Shown here: positions 48,947-58,077 of the stretch, in pieces
How the letters are laid out: every line of letters starts with the position of its first letter
How positions within the stretch are numbered: position 1 is the first letter of the stretch
From: Vibrio sp. SCSIO 43135
GTDB lineage: Bacteria; Pseudomonadota; Gammaproteobacteria; Enterobacterales; Vibrionaceae
Direction of reading: 5' to 3'
Assembly: GCF_023716665.1 (NCBI RefSeq)
Contig: NZ_CP071859.1
Coordinates: 2,046,001-2,110,000 of the forward strand
Length of the DNA stretch: 64,000 bases
The notes under the pieces: model-generated
Seen by the model: only the letters and a program-made list of their open reading frames with translations
Database searches by the model: none
Told to the model about the DNA's origin: nothing
Program-made: the position numbers and the translations under genes

Positions 48947-49399
48947 TTAAAACCAACGCTCTAAAGCGGTCTTATCTAGTTGCCTAAACGCTCTGTTAAG
49001 GATCACCGCTAGCTCTTTATAACGCGGTTTAGATTTGATTGGCTCTAAGGCAAACCCACTTTCGGTGATCTTTTGGTACAACTCTCTGTACCAGCCTGCT
49101 AATGCCGGAGGTAGTTGAGTATTGGCACGATTGCCTAACCACCAGATGCCTTGAAGTGGCAAACTAATAGCAAATAGCGCAATAACTACAGCTTGAGGCA
49201 TTGCTTGTTGGTTTTGGAACGCCATTTGAGTCAGGATACTAATTGCTGCAATGGCCGGCATGACTTTAATCGCAAAGCGGGTTGCTTTTATCACTCGCTG
49301 CTCAGGAAAGAGCATGTTGAGCTCTTTGCGCATCGGCCAAATATCCATATATTTCTGACCATCTTTTAAGCTGTGGACTAATCCGACTTTATTATTCAT
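48947..49399 (-). CDS. yfbV: UPF0208/DUF412 membrane protein YfbV
   Basis: Inner-membrane protein of 150 residues with two hydrophobic segments (about 50-65 and 72-92). In E. coli YfbV helps insulate the Ter macrodomain from MatP. The opening [24 protein letters not shown] is typical of the family. As in E. coli it is divergent from ackA. The ald-yfbV junction joins blocks that, from memory, lie apart in V. cholerae. Confidence 0.92.
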   Translation of the reverse strand: MNNKVGLVHSLKDGQKYMDIWPMRKELNMLFPEQRVIKATRFAIKVMPAIAAISILTQMAFQNQQAMPQAVVIALFAISLPLQGIWWLGNRANTQLPPALAGWYRELYQKITESGFALEPIKSKPRYKELAVILNRAFRQLDKTALERWF

Positions 49400-49762
49400 A
49401 TGACACTCTCACTATCAAAGCGGGCTCAGCGCTAAAAATTAGTTGAACTTTTCAACTTATCGCGTAAAAAATTGACGAAAGTTAATATTCTTTCAAATTT
49501 TTTTTGTTATATTTGCCTATTATCGCTATCCTTTGCGCACCCTCAATCTCATTGTTGCTGTTATTTACAATTAAGGCAACTTTGCGATGACCATCTGCAA
49601 GGATTGCATAAGTTGCTTTCATGGTAAAGCGACGTCTCACTATACGGAAATTGAAGTTTTTTTGACCAAGATTAGTGCGCACTCGCAAAGAGTTGAACTA
49701 TTCTTGAGATTGATTTTCATCCTTAACTGATAAATTGTCAGACGAATAACAGGTAGTCACAC
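49400..49762. other. Divergent gap between yfbV and ackA
   Basis: This 363-bp gap must hold the yfbV and ackA promoters. A palindrome AGTTGAA-CTT-TTCAACT lies at 49441-49457, 42 bp before the yfbV start. A 46-codon reading frame on the minus strand (49482-49622) begins with ATG but has no clear ribosome-binding site; it is noted separately. The ackA ribosome-binding site is AGGTAG at 49751-49756. Confidence 0.5.
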
Positions 49763-50959
49763 ATGTCTAAGCTAGTTTTAGTTTTAAACTGCGGTAGTTC
49801 TTCTCTTAAATTCGCTATTGTTGATGCAGCAAATGGCGAAGAGCACCTAACAGGTCTTGCTGAATGTCTTCACCTTCCAGAAGCTCGCATCAAGTGGAAA
49901 CTTGATGGTAAACACGAAGCACAGCTAGGTGACGGTGCAGCACACGACGAAGCACTATCTTTCATCGTTGAAACTATTCTTGCGTCTAAGCCTGAACTAG
50001 CAGAGCAACTAAAAGCTGTTGGTCACCGCGTTGTACACGGCGGCGAGAAATTCACTCAGTCAGCTCTAATCACAGACGACGTACTTAAAGGCATCGAAGA
50101 CTGTGCAACTCTAGCACCTCTTCACAACCCTGCAGCTATCATCGGTATCAAAGCCGCTCAAAAAGCGTTCCCTGGCCTACCAATGTCTGCAGTATTCGAC
50201 ACGGCTTACCACCAAACAATGCCTCAAGAAGCTTACCTATACGCTCTACCGTACAACCTATACAAAGAGCACGGCATCCGTCGTTACGGCATGCACGGTA
50301 CTTCTCACCTATTCATCGCTCGCGAAACTGCTGAGCGCCTAGGCAAACCTGCTGATGAACTAAACATCATCAACTGTCACCTAGGTAACGGCGCATCTGT
50401 ATGTGCAATCAAAAACGGTAAGTCTGTAGATACTTCAATGGGTCTAACACCACTAGAAGGTCTAGTAATGGGTACTCGTTGTGGTGACATCGATCCTGCG
50501 ATCATCTTCCACCTACACGATGCTCTAGGTTACTCAGTTGAGAAAATCAACACTATGCTAACTAAAGAGTCTGGCCTACAAGGTCTGACTGAAGTGACTT
50601 CTGACTGTCGTTTCGTTGAAGATAACTACGGTGATAAAGAAGAAGCAACTCGCGCGATGGATGTATTCTGCCACCGCCTAGCGAAATACGTTGCTGGTTA
50701 CACTGCAACTCTAGAAGGTCGTCTAGACGCTATCGTATTCACTGGCGGTATCGGTGAAAACTCTGCGCCAATCCGTGAAATGGTTCTTAACCGTCTAGGT
50801 GTATTCGGTATCGAAGTTGATGGCGAAGCAAACCTTAAAGCACGTTTCGGCGGCGAAGGCACTATCACTTCTGCAGACAGCCGCATCCCTGCAATGGTTG
50901 TTTCTACTAACGAAGAACTTGTTATTGCAGAAGACACAGCTCGTCTAGCTGGTCTTTAA
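49763..50959 (+). CDS. ackA: Acetate kinase
   Basis: Cytoplasmic enzyme making ATP and acetate from acetyl phosphate. The 398 residues begin [17 protein letters not shown], the family signature, with GTRCGDIDP and FTGGIGENS further on. Codon bias is strong (Leu CTA). It is paired with pta 67 bp downstream, although an intrinsic terminator lies between them. It completes the fermentative path from PflB. Confidence 0.98.
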   Translation: MSKLVLVLNCGSSSLKFAIVDAANGEEHLTGLAECLHLPEARIKWKLDGKHEAQLGDGAAHDEALSFIVETILASKPELAEQLKAVGHRVVHGGEKFTQSALITDDVLKGIEDCATLAPLHNPAAIIGIKAAQKAFPGLPMSAVFDTAYHQTMPQEAYLYALPYNLYKEHGIRRYGMHGTSHLFIARETAERLGKPADELNIINCHLGNGASVCAIKNGKSVDTSMGLTPLEGLVMGTRCGDIDPAIIFHLHDALGYSVEKINTMLTKESGLQGLTEVTSDCRFVEDNYGDKEEATRAMDVFCHRLAKYVAGYTATLEGRLDAIVFTGGIGENSAPIREMVLNRLGVFGIEVDGEANLKARFGGEGTITSADSRIPAMVVSTNEELVIAEDTARLAGL

Positions 50960-50967
50960 TGAATTTT

Positions 50968-50997
50968 CTGGCTAGCTTCTCGCTAGCCAGTTTTTTT
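50968..50997 (+). terminator. Intrinsic terminator between ackA and pta
   Basis: A 9-bp stem (CTGGCTAGC / GCTAGCCAG, 5-nt loop) followed by seven T residues. It lies 29 bp before pta, so pta expression depends on read-through or a separate promoter. Confidence 0.9.
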
Positions 50998-51026
50998 ATA
51001 TCCATATAGTCAAAGGTACTCTCCTA

Positions 51027-53192
51027 ATGTCCCGTACTATTATGCTTATCCCTACCAGCGCAGGCGTTGGTCTAACTAGTGTTAGCATGGGTGTTCTACG
51101 CGCTATGGAACGTAAAGGCGTTAAAGTCTCGTTCTACAAGCCAATCGCACAGCCTCGTAGCGGTGCAAACCAACCAGATTTAACATCAACGATCATTGCT
51201 GCAAACAGCGACATCATCGTTGGTGAACCAACTCCAATGACCACTGCTGAAACTCTGATCGGTAGTGAGAAAATGGATGTACTTCTTGAGTCTGTTGTTG
51301 AGCAATACAACAAAATCAACAAAGAAGCAGAAGTAACGCTAATTGAAGGCCTAGTACCTACTCGTAAGCACCCATTTGCAAACCAAGTGAACGCGGAAAT
51401 TGCGAAAACACTTGGCGCTGAAATCGTATTTGTAGCGACTCCAGGCACAGACAACCCAGCTCAACTGAAAGAGCGTATTGAGGTTGCATGTTCTAACTTT
51501 GGTGGTACCAAGAACAAGAACATCAAAGGCGTAATCATCAACAAGCTAAACGCACCTGTCGATGATGCTGGCCGTACGCGCCCTGACCTATCTGAAATCT
51601 TCGATGATGCAGACAGCGCTCAGCAAGCAAACCTTGAAGTAATGCAAATCTTCAACTCTAGCCCTATCCGTGTTCTTGGTTGTGTGCCATGGAGCATCGA
51701 CCTAATTGCAACTCGTGCAATCGATATGGCTAAACACCTTGATGCGGAAATCGTAAACAAAGGTGAAATCGAATCTCGTCGTATTAAGAGCATCACTTTC
51801 TGTGCACGTTCTCTACCGCACATGATTGAGCACTTTAAGCCAGGTTCATTGCTAGTAACTTCAGCAGACCGTCCAGACGTAATCGTTGCAGCAGCACTAG
51901 CAGCTAAAAACGGTGTAGAGATCGGTGCGATCCTACTGACTGGCGGCTACGACATTCCAGAGCAAATCGTTGACCTATGTAAGCCTGCTTTTGAAACAGG
52001 TCTTCCTATCTTCAAAGCTCAAGGCAACACATGGCAAACCTCTCTTAACCTGCAAAGCTTCAACCTAGAAGTTCCTGCAGACGATAAAGAGCGTATCGAG
52101 TTTGTAAACGACCACGTTGCAAGCCACATCGATGGCCCTTGGATCGACTCACTATCTGAAGGTACTCAAGGTATTCGCCGTCTAAGTCCACCAGCGTTCC
52201 GTTACCAGTTAACTGAGTTTGCTCGTCGTGCAGGCAAGCGTATCGTTCTTCCTGAAGGTGATGAGCCACGTACCGTAAAAGCTGCGTCTATCTGTGCTGA
52301 ACGCGGTATCGCAACTTGTGTACTTCTAGGTAACCCAGATGAAATCCGTCGCGTTGCAGCACAACAAGGTGTTGAACTAGGCGCGGGTGTTGAGATCATC
52401 GATTCAGATTCAGTTCGTGAAAACTACGTAGCTCGCCTAGTTGAACTACGCGGCGCGAAAGGTATGACTGAAGTCGTTGCTCGTGAAAAACTAGAAGACT
52501 CAGTATTCCTAGGCACTATGATGCTAGAAGCTGGCGAAGTAGACGGCCTAGTTTCTGGTGCGGTACACACAACAGCGAACACGATCGTTCCTCCATTCCA
52601 GATCATTAAGACTGCACCTGATGCGTCTATCGTATCTTCAATCTTCTTCATGCTACTGCCTGATCAAGTATTGGTTTACGGTGACTGTGCAATCAACCCA
52701 GATCCAACAGCAGAGCAACTTGCAGAAATCGCTATTCAATCTGCAGATTCTGCAACTGCGTTTGGTATCGACCCTCGCGTTGCTATGATCTCATACTCTA
52801 CTGGTGAATCTGGTAAAGGTGCGGACGTAGATAAAGTACGTGAAGCAACTAAGATTGCTCAAGAGAAACGTCCAGATCTTGTTATCGACGGTCCTCTTCA
52901 GTACGACGCAGCTATCATGGAAAACGTTGCGGCTTCTAAAGCACCTAACTCTCCAGTAGCAGGTAAAGCAACAGTATTCGTATTCCCAGACCTAAACACG
53001 GGTAACACGACGTACAAAGCAGTGCAGCGTTCAGCAGATCTAGTATCTATCGGTCCAATGCTTCAAGGTATGCGTAAGCCAGTAAACGACCTGTCACGCG
53101 GCGCTCTAGTCGACGACATCGTTTACACCGTTGCTCTAACCGCTATCCAAGCAGACCAAGCTGAAAAAGCTGAAGAGAAAGTCGTTAACTAA
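51027..53192 (+). CDS. pta: Phosphate acetyltransferase
   Basis: Cytoplasmic enzyme converting acetyl-CoA and phosphate into acetyl phosphate. The 721 residues are of the long, two-part type: an N-terminal dethiobiotin-synthetase-like domain with [10 protein letters not shown] near 8, a DRTGG-like regulatory region, and the catalytic domain from about 390 ([16 protein letters not shown]). Strong CTA codon bias. Partner of ackA. Confidence 0.98.
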   Translation: MSRTIMLIPTSAGVGLTSVSMGVLRAMERKGVKVSFYKPIAQPRSGANQPDLTSTIIAANSDIIVGEPTPMTTAETLIGSEKMDVLLESVVEQYNKINKEAEVTLIEGLVPTRKHPFANQVNAEIAKTLGAEIVFVATPGTDNPAQLKERIEVACSNFGGTKNKNIKGVIINKLNAPVDDAGRTRPDLSEIFDDADSAQQANLEVMQIFNSSPIRVLGCVPWSIDLIATRAIDMAKHLDAEIVNKGEIESRRIKSITFCARSLPHMIEHFKPGSLLVTSADRPDVIVAAALAAKNGVEIGAILLTGGYDIPEQIVDLCKPAFETGLPIFKAQGNTWQTSLNLQSFNLEVPADDKERIEFVNDHVASHIDGPWIDSLSEGTQGIRRLSPPAFRYQLTEFARRAGKRIVLPEGDEPRTVKAASICAERGIATCVLLGNPDEIRRVAAQQGVELGAGVEIIDSDSVRENYVARLVELRGAKGMTEVVAREKLEDSVFLGTMMLEAGEVDGLVSGAVHTTANTIVPPFQIIKTAPDASIVSSIFFMLLPDQVLVYGDCAINPDPTAEQLAEIAIQSADSATAFGIDPRVAMISYSTGESGKGADVDKVREATKIAQEKRPDLVIDGPLQYDAAIMENVAASKAPNSPVAGKATVFVFPDLNTGNTTYKAVQRSADLVSIGPMLQGMRKPVNDLSRGALVDDIVYTVALTAIQADQAEKAEEKVVN

Positions 53193-53265
53193 TTTTCTTA
53201 GCGATAACCATATTGAGTGGCTAAGCTTGATGCCCTGATATGGAATACTGATGTAAATTAGTAAT

Positions 53266-53297
53266 AAAAAGCCCTAGATTAAATCTAGGGCTTTTTT
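53266..53297. terminator. Intrinsic terminator of pta, shared with the convergent gene
   Basis: AAAAAGCCCTAGATT and its complement, with one base between, form a long stem followed by TTTTTT. The A-run on the left side allows termination of the convergent reductase gene as well. Confidence 0.92.
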
Positions 53298-53326
53298 GTA
53301 CCTAGTAGAAACAAGTTAGGCAGTAC

Positions 53327-54268
53327 TTACTTATCGCGGCCATGCGGCGAATCTAGGTCAAGCTCTGGCCCTACTGGCACAACTTGAGTTGGGTTAATAC
53401 CAGTATGACTAAAGTAATAGTGACGCTTAATATGATAAAAATCCGTCGTCTCTTTCACACCCTCAACCTGATAAAGCTCTTTCAAGTAGCCTTGAATATT
53501 TGGGTAATCTGCAATGCGCTTTTTATTGCATTTGAAGTGGCCAACATAAACCGCGTCGAAGCGTACTAGTGTGGTGAATAGACGCCAATCAGCTTCTGTG
53601 ATTGTATCGCCTACTAAGTAGCGGCTCGTAGCTAAATGAGCATCTACCTTATCAAGCGCTTCGAATAGCTGTTCATACGCTTCTTCGTAGGCTTCCTGTG
53701 TAGTCGCGAAACCGCATCGATAAACACCGTTATTAATTCGTGGGTAAATGTAGTCGTTCCATTCATCTACTTTAGCTTGCAATGCTTGAGGATAGTAATC
53801 GTCATGATTACCCGTTAACTCGTTAAAGGCTGAGTTAAACATACGGATGATCTCGGAGGACTCGTTACTCACGATAGTCTCGGTTTTCTTGTCCCACAGC
53901 ACAGGAACAGTAACACGGCCAGTGTAGTCGCGCTTCGCTTGAGTATAAATCTGATGCATGCGTGTATGACCATATAACGGCTCAGGAAGCCCCATTTCCC
54001 AGCCTTCGCCCATCATGTCTGGGCATACTACGGTAACGTCAATATGATCGGCTAAGCCTTTGAGTTGGCGAAACACCAAAGTACGATGCGCCCATGGGCA
54101 AGCTAAGGAAACATAGAGGTGGTAACGCCCCGACTCAGGCTTGTAAGTCGCGTTTGGTGAGTTCTCGATCCAGTTGCGAAAACCTGCGTCTTCTCTTACG
54201 AATTTACCACCCGATGTTTTAGTATCGTACCAAACGTCATGCCATACACCTTCAACTAACTTACCCAT
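53327..54268 (-). CDS. Glutathionyl-hydroquinone reductase (YqjG/Xi-class GST)
   Basis: Cytoplasmic glutathione transferase that reduces glutathionyl-hydroquinones. The ATG at 54268 has GAGGAAA upstream, giving 313 residues; an in-frame ATG at 54301 is less likely. The catalytic Cys57 lies in SLACPWAHR, the Xi-class signature, and VGDTITEADWRLFTTLVRFD is the typical C-terminal domain motif. It is a single gene. Confidence 0.93.
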   Translation of the reverse strand: MGKLVEGVWHDVWYDTKTSGGKFVREDAGFRNWIENSPNATYKPESGRYHLYVSLACPWAHRTLVFRQLKGLADHIDVTVVCPDMMGEGWEMGLPEPLYGHTRMHQIYTQAKRDYTGRVTVPVLWDKKTETIVSNESSEIIRMFNSAFNELTGNHDDYYPQALQAKVDEWNDYIYPRINNGVYRCGFATTQEAYEEAYEQLFEALDKVDAHLATSRYLVGDTITEADWRLFTTLVRFDAVYVGHFKCNKKRIADYPNIQGYLKELYQVEGVKETTDFYHIKRHYYFSHTGINPTQVVPVGPELDLDSPHGRDK

Positions 54269-54397
54269 ACTGGTTTCCTCGCTAAGCTCTTCTGATGTCA
54301 TTCATTATATGAAATGAAGAACAGAGCTTAATGGGCAAAAATTGGCGTTGTTATTCGAAAAATTGGAACAAGTACAGCGTAAGCTAGGTACATGATC

Positions 54398-54429
54398 AAA
54401 AAAGCCTGCTTATTCAAAGCAGGCTTTTT
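54398..54429 (-). terminator. Intrinsic terminator of the YjiH-family gene
   Basis: A 13-bp stem (AAAAAGCCTGCTT / AAGCAGGCTTTTT, 5-nt loop) lies 20 bp past the stop of the gene ending at 54449, with a T-run on the minus strand. Confidence 0.9.
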
Positions 54430-54448
54430 AACTGTTACATCGCTGTGA

Positions 54449-55822
54449 TTAGAAAATCCAATGCGCAATCACTACGATAATTGGCAATGTTACAAGCGTA
54501 CGTAGTAGGAAGATGGCAACCAGTTCCAAGAAATTGATTGGCACCTTACTGCTAAGAATAACTGAGCCCGTCTCTGCCATGAAGATAAGCTGCGTTACCG
54601 ACAGTGCAGCGACAACAAACTTAGTCATGTCTGCATCGATTGTTGATGCAGCGATGATTGAAGGCACATACATATCAGTAAAGCCAACCAACATAGTTTG
54701 CGCTGCTGCCTGTGCATCCGGCACGTTCAACGCTTCTAATAGCGGAACAAACGGCGCGCCTAGCATTGAGAACAGTGGTGTTGTTTCTGCAACAACCAAG
54801 CCTAATGTGCCCACAGCCATTACTACAGGAAGCACTGACAGAACCATATCGAGCGCGTTGTGAATGCCTTCTTTTGCTACTGAGCCTAAGCTTTTTACTT
54901 GATTGGCTCTTTTCAGCGCAAGGTTCAAACCAAAGCCCATTGTAGATTGACCTTCAGGTACCAACTCGTCATCACGGTTTGGTTTTGTGCCATCAATGTA
55001 TAAGTCTTTCTTGTAAGACAGAGGTGGCAAGAATTGAATGACCATAGCTGCAAACACGCCTGACAAACAAATCGCAAAGTAGAATGGAACAAAGTAGTTT
55101 TGTAGGCCAACTTGCGTCAGCACAACCAGCGAGAATGAAATACCTACAGGTGAGAACATTGTCGCAATGACGGCTGCTTCACGAGCTGTGTACTTTTTGT
55201 CTTCGTACTGCTTACTGGTCAGAATAACCCCTACCGTACCGTCACCTAACCATGAAGACATACAGTCAATCGCCGCACGCCCTGGTAGACGGAAAACTGG
55301 GCGCATGAATTTACTCAGCATGGTGCCAAGTAACTCTAATAGACCAAAGTTCAAAAGCAGTGGAAGAAGAAGACCTGCAAAAAAGAATGTCACAAAAAGC
55401 GAAGGTAAAAGGTCATTCAGAACTAGGCCACCTGTGTTGCCATTCCAGATCATTTCTGGACCAACTTGATGCAGTGCAACCAACGTAAATACTGCGCCTA
55501 GTACACGGATGGTTAGCCAAACAGGGGTCAGGACAAACAGTCTGGTCATCAATGCTGAGTTTTGAACAAATGCAGGTTTGAATAAAGTTGCAGCAAGTGA
55601 AGCAACTGCAGAAAAACAAATAACCGCGGTTACCGTTGGTAAAATTGCGTCACCAAGGATGCCTTTGAAACCTTTAGCAAGTAATGCTAAAGGAAAGGTA
55701 AAGTTTCCGTCGATCGTTAGTGGTGCAAGAAAGAAAAACAAACCAAGCAATGATGGAATGGCAAACATCAGCACATTCCGGCTCGTTTTGTGGTTGTCTT
55801 GGGTAAGAACTGTTTCGCTCAT
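54449..55822 (-). CDS. YjiH family nucleoside-recognition (GATE) membrane protein
   Basis: Inner-membrane protein of 457 residues with about ten helices. It resembles YjiH-family proteins with a nucleoside-recognition (GATE) domain (FMRPVFRLPGRAAIDCMSSWLGDGTVGV). The substrate is unknown; the family is annotated from predicted transport. It is preceded by a TATAAT promoter and a tandem ArgR operator, pointing to arginine or related amino-acid transport (inference). No partner gene lies beside it. Confidence 0.82.
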   Translation of the reverse strand: MSETVLTQDNHKTSRNVLMFAIPSLLGLFFFLAPLTIDGNFTFPLALLAKGFKGILGDAILPTVTAVICFSAVASLAATLFKPAFVQNSALMTRLFVLTPVWLTIRVLGAVFTLVALHQVGPEMIWNGNTGGLVLNDLLPSLFVTFFFAGLLLPLLLNFGLLELLGTMLSKFMRPVFRLPGRAAIDCMSSWLGDGTVGVILTSKQYEDKKYTAREAAVIATMFSPVGISFSLVVLTQVGLQNYFVPFYFAICLSGVFAAMVIQFLPPLSYKKDLYIDGTKPNRDDELVPEGQSTMGFGLNLALKRANQVKSLGSVAKEGIHNALDMVLSVLPVVMAVGTLGLVVAETTPLFSMLGAPFVPLLEALNVPDAQAAAQTMLVGFTDMYVPSIIAASTIDADMTKFVVAALSVTQLIFMAETGSVILSSKVPINFLELVAIFLLRTLVTLPIIVVIAHWIF

Positions 55823-55848
55823 CTGACTACTCCCTAGATGATTTAAAT

Positions 55849-55863
55849 TTCACATATAGTGAA
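55849..55863 (-). promoter_or_regulatory. Palindrome in the YjiH leader
   Basis: TTCAC-ATATA-GTGAA is a perfect 5-5-5 palindrome lying between the predicted transcription start (near 55875) and the start codon. It could be an operator or a small RNA hairpin; no known regulator is assigned. Confidence 0.35.
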
Positions 55864-55881
55864 TAACTTTTCTTTTGCGAG

Positions 55882-55909
55882 ATTATATCGACAAAAAAAT
55901 CACACACAA
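55882..55909 (-). promoter_or_regulatory. Predicted sigma-70 promoter of the YjiH-family gene
   Basis: On the minus strand a perfect -10 TATAAT (55887-55882) is preceded, at 16 bp, by TTGTGT (55909-55904). The predicted start is near 55875, about 53 bp before the ATG. Confidence 0.55.
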
Positions 55910-55915
55910 GCAAAA

Positions 55916-55954
55916 TTTGTATATTTATTCACTTAAACAGCATTTAAATACAAA
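55916..55954 (-). promoter_or_regulatory. Tandem ArgR operator (two ARG boxes) upstream of the YjiH-family gene
   Basis: Two 18-bp sites lie at 55916-55933 and 55937-55954, separated by exactly 3 bp. The first matches the E. coli ARG box WNTGAATWWWWATTCANW at 15 of 16 fixed positions and the second at 13 of 16. Paired ARG boxes with 2-3 bp spacing are the standard ArgR operator. They lie just upstream of the -35 of the predicted promoter. Confidence 0.78.
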
Positions 55955-56036
55955 ATATAAAGCTAAAACTCGATAAGCTATTGATTGGAGTAGAATTCAA
56001 AATCTGAGCGGCATGTATCCCGATGACAAGACAAAT

Positions 56037-56063
56037 AAAAAAGCGCGCCGATTGGCGCGCTTT
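56037..56063 (-). terminator. Intrinsic terminator of the opp operon
   Basis: A 10-bp stem (AAAGCGCGCC / GGCGCGCTTT, loop GATT) with a T-run on the minus strand lies 26 bp past the oppF stop. Confidence 0.92.
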
Positions 56064-56088
56064 ATGCTGATTAGCTAGGGGCTGTTGA

Positions 56089-57081
56089 TTACACTTCTAC
56101 ATGTAAACAAGACACCGCGTGAACATCGGAACCTTGAATCGATGGTTTAGTTTGAGCACATGCTTCAGTCGCTTGCGGACAACGAGTACGGAACACACAA
56201 CCAGATGGAGGGCTGATTGGCGACGGTAAGTCACCTTCTAGCATTTCAATCTTCTTGTTACGCTCTAAGTTCGGATCAGGGATCGGAACCGCCGACATCA
56301 GTGCACGTGTATACGGATGCTTAGGGTCGGCGAACAGTGCTTCGGCTTCACCGAGCTCTACCGCATTACCCAAGTACATAACCAGAACACGGTCAGAAAT
56401 ATGCTTGACCACCGATAGGTCGTGGGCAATAAACACCAGGCTAAGACCTAGCTCTTTCTGTAGCTCTTTAAGTAAGTTCACTACCTGAGCTTGAATCGAT
56501 ACATCCAATGCAGATACTGGCTCGTCACAGATGATCATCTTCGGCTTAAGAATAAGCGCGCGTGCAATACCGATACGCTGACACTGGCCACCAGAAAACT
56601 CATGCGGGTAACGGTTAATCACGTTTGGTAACAAACCTACCTTCGCCATCATTTCTTTCACGCGAGATTTCACTTCGTCTTTAGATAATTCTGGATAGAA
56701 GGTTTCCAAAGGCTCAGCAATGATATCGCCGACCGTCATACGCGGGTTAAGTGACGCTAGAGGGTCTTGGAAGATCATCTGAATCTCTTTGCGAGTTTCG
56801 CGACGTTTTACGTCTTCCATCTTGGTTAAGTCTTGACCGAGCCATACAACTTCACCGTCGGTAGATTCCACCAAACCGATAATTGCACGGGCGAACGTTG
56901 ACTTACCACAACCCGACTCACCTACTACACCCAATGTTTCGCCTTCATAAAGACGAACATTAACGCCATCCACCGCTTTAAGATTGGCAGGTTTCGCCCA
57001 AGGCCACGCAGATTTAGACGCAATACTAAAGTGGACTTTGAGATCTTTTACATCCAGCAGTAAAGATTTATTCATGCTCAT
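56089..57081 (-). CDS. oppF: Oligopeptide ABC transporter ATP-binding protein OppF
   Basis: ATPase subunit of the oligopeptide importer. The ATG at 57081 overlaps the oppD stop (ATGA), giving 330 residues; the upstream TTG at 57099 is unlikely. Walker A GESGCGKST, signature FSGGQCQR and Walker B MIICDEPVSALD are visible, with the C-terminal oligopeptide/iron-sulphur-like Cys motif (CVFRTRCPQATEAC) typical of OppD/F. Confidence 0.96.
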   Translation of the reverse strand: MSMNKSLLLDVKDLKVHFSIASKSAWPWAKPANLKAVDGVNVRLYEGETLGVVGESGCGKSTFARAIIGLVESTDGEVVWLGQDLTKMEDVKRRETRKEIQMIFQDPLASLNPRMTVGDIIAEPLETFYPELSKDEVKSRVKEMMAKVGLLPNVINRYPHEFSGGQCQRIGIARALILKPKMIICDEPVSALDVSIQAQVVNLLKELQKELGLSLVFIAHDLSVVKHISDRVLVMYLGNAVELGEAEALFADPKHPYTRALMSAVPIPDPNLERNKKIEMLEGDLPSPISPPSGCVFRTRCPQATEACAQTKPSIQGSDVHAVSCLHVEV

Positions 57082-58052
57082 CGTTTCCAAGCCTCCCAAT
57101 CAGAAAAACATGCACGCTGACGTCCGTCTCCGAATGGAGTCAGGATCGGCGTTTCACTCTTACAACGGTCTGTTACACGGTGGCAACGCTCTTGATAAGG
57201 GCAGCCTGGTGGTAAGCGAAGTAAGTTTGGTGGGTTACCAGGAATTGTTGGCAGAATTTCACCTTCAGTATCCAGACGAGGAATCGCTTTCAGTAGGCCC
57301 TCTGCATATGGGTGGCTTGGCTGATAGAAGATTTCATCAACCGTACCGTACTCCATCGTTCGGCCTGCATACATAACCAATACTTTGTCACATGAACCCG
57401 CAACAACACCTAAGTCGTGCGTAATCATGATGATCGCTGTATTGAACTCTTGCTTAAGCTCATTCAGTAGATCCATGATCTGAGCCTGAACTGTTACATC
57501 CAATGCCGTTGTCGGCTCATCTGCAATCAGCAGTTTAGGACGACACAGCAGCGCCATTGCAATCATTACACGCTGACGCATACCGCCCGAGAATTCGTGC
57601 GGATACATAGTAATACGCTTGCGAGCTTCAGGAATCTTTACCGCTTCAAGCATACGGACCGATTCTTCGAATGCTGCCGCTTTACCCATGCCCTTATGCA
57701 GCATAAGTACTTCCATCAATTGGTCACTCACCTTCATGTAAGGGTTAAGTGACGTCATTGGATCTTGGAAGATCATCGCAATCTGTTCAGCACGGACTTT
57801 GTTTAAAGCATGTTCTGGAAGGTTCAGGATTTCATTACCTTCAAACTTCGCACTGCCGGAAATAATACCGTTTTTAGCCAATAGGCCCATGATTGCGAAT
57901 ACTGTTTGAGATTTACCCGAACCCGACTCCCCTACAATACCCAAGGTTTCGCCTTGGTTTAGAGAGAAGTTCAAATCGTTTACCGCGGTGACGATACCAT
58001 CTTGAGTGGTGAACTCGACTCGCAGATCTTTGACATCTAATAGACTCATCAT
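57078..58052 (-). CDS. oppD: Oligopeptide ABC transporter ATP-binding protein OppD
   Basis: Second ATPase of the importer, 324 residues, with Walker A GESGSGKSQ, signature FSGGMRQR and LLIADEPTTALD, and a C-terminal Cys cluster (CPYQERCHRVTDRC). AAGGAAG precedes the start. It overlaps oppF by 4 bp and follows oppC by 25 bp. Confidence 0.97.
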   Translation of the reverse strand: MMSLLDVKDLRVEFTTQDGIVTAVNDLNFSLNQGETLGIVGESGSGKSQTVFAIMGLLAKNGIISGSAKFEGNEILNLPEHALNKVRAEQIAMIFQDPMTSLNPYMKVSDQLMEVLMLHKGMGKAAAFEESVRMLEAVKIPEARKRITMYPHEFSGGMRQRVMIAMALLCRPKLLIADEPTTALDVTVQAQIMDLLNELKQEFNTAIIMITHDLGVVAGSCDKVLVMYAGRTMEYGTVDEIFYQPSHPYAEGLLKAIPRLDTEGEILPTIPGNPPNLLRLPPGCPYQERCHRVTDRCKSETPILTPFGDGRQRACFSDWEAWKR

Positions 58053-58077
58053 TGCTTCCTTATTTTTATAGCTTTAA

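Noticed and set aside
49482..49688. 68-codon version of the small frame upstream of ackA, from an ATG at 49688
   Set aside because: The first 22 residues look like chance sequence and the longer form runs toward the ackA promoter region; only the 46-residue form is worth checking.
55995..56015. AATCTGAGCGGCAT shared between 46986-46999 and about 56001-56014
   Set aside because: A single 14-bp match between two intergenic regions; only the first is part of a hairpin, so no repeat family can be supported.
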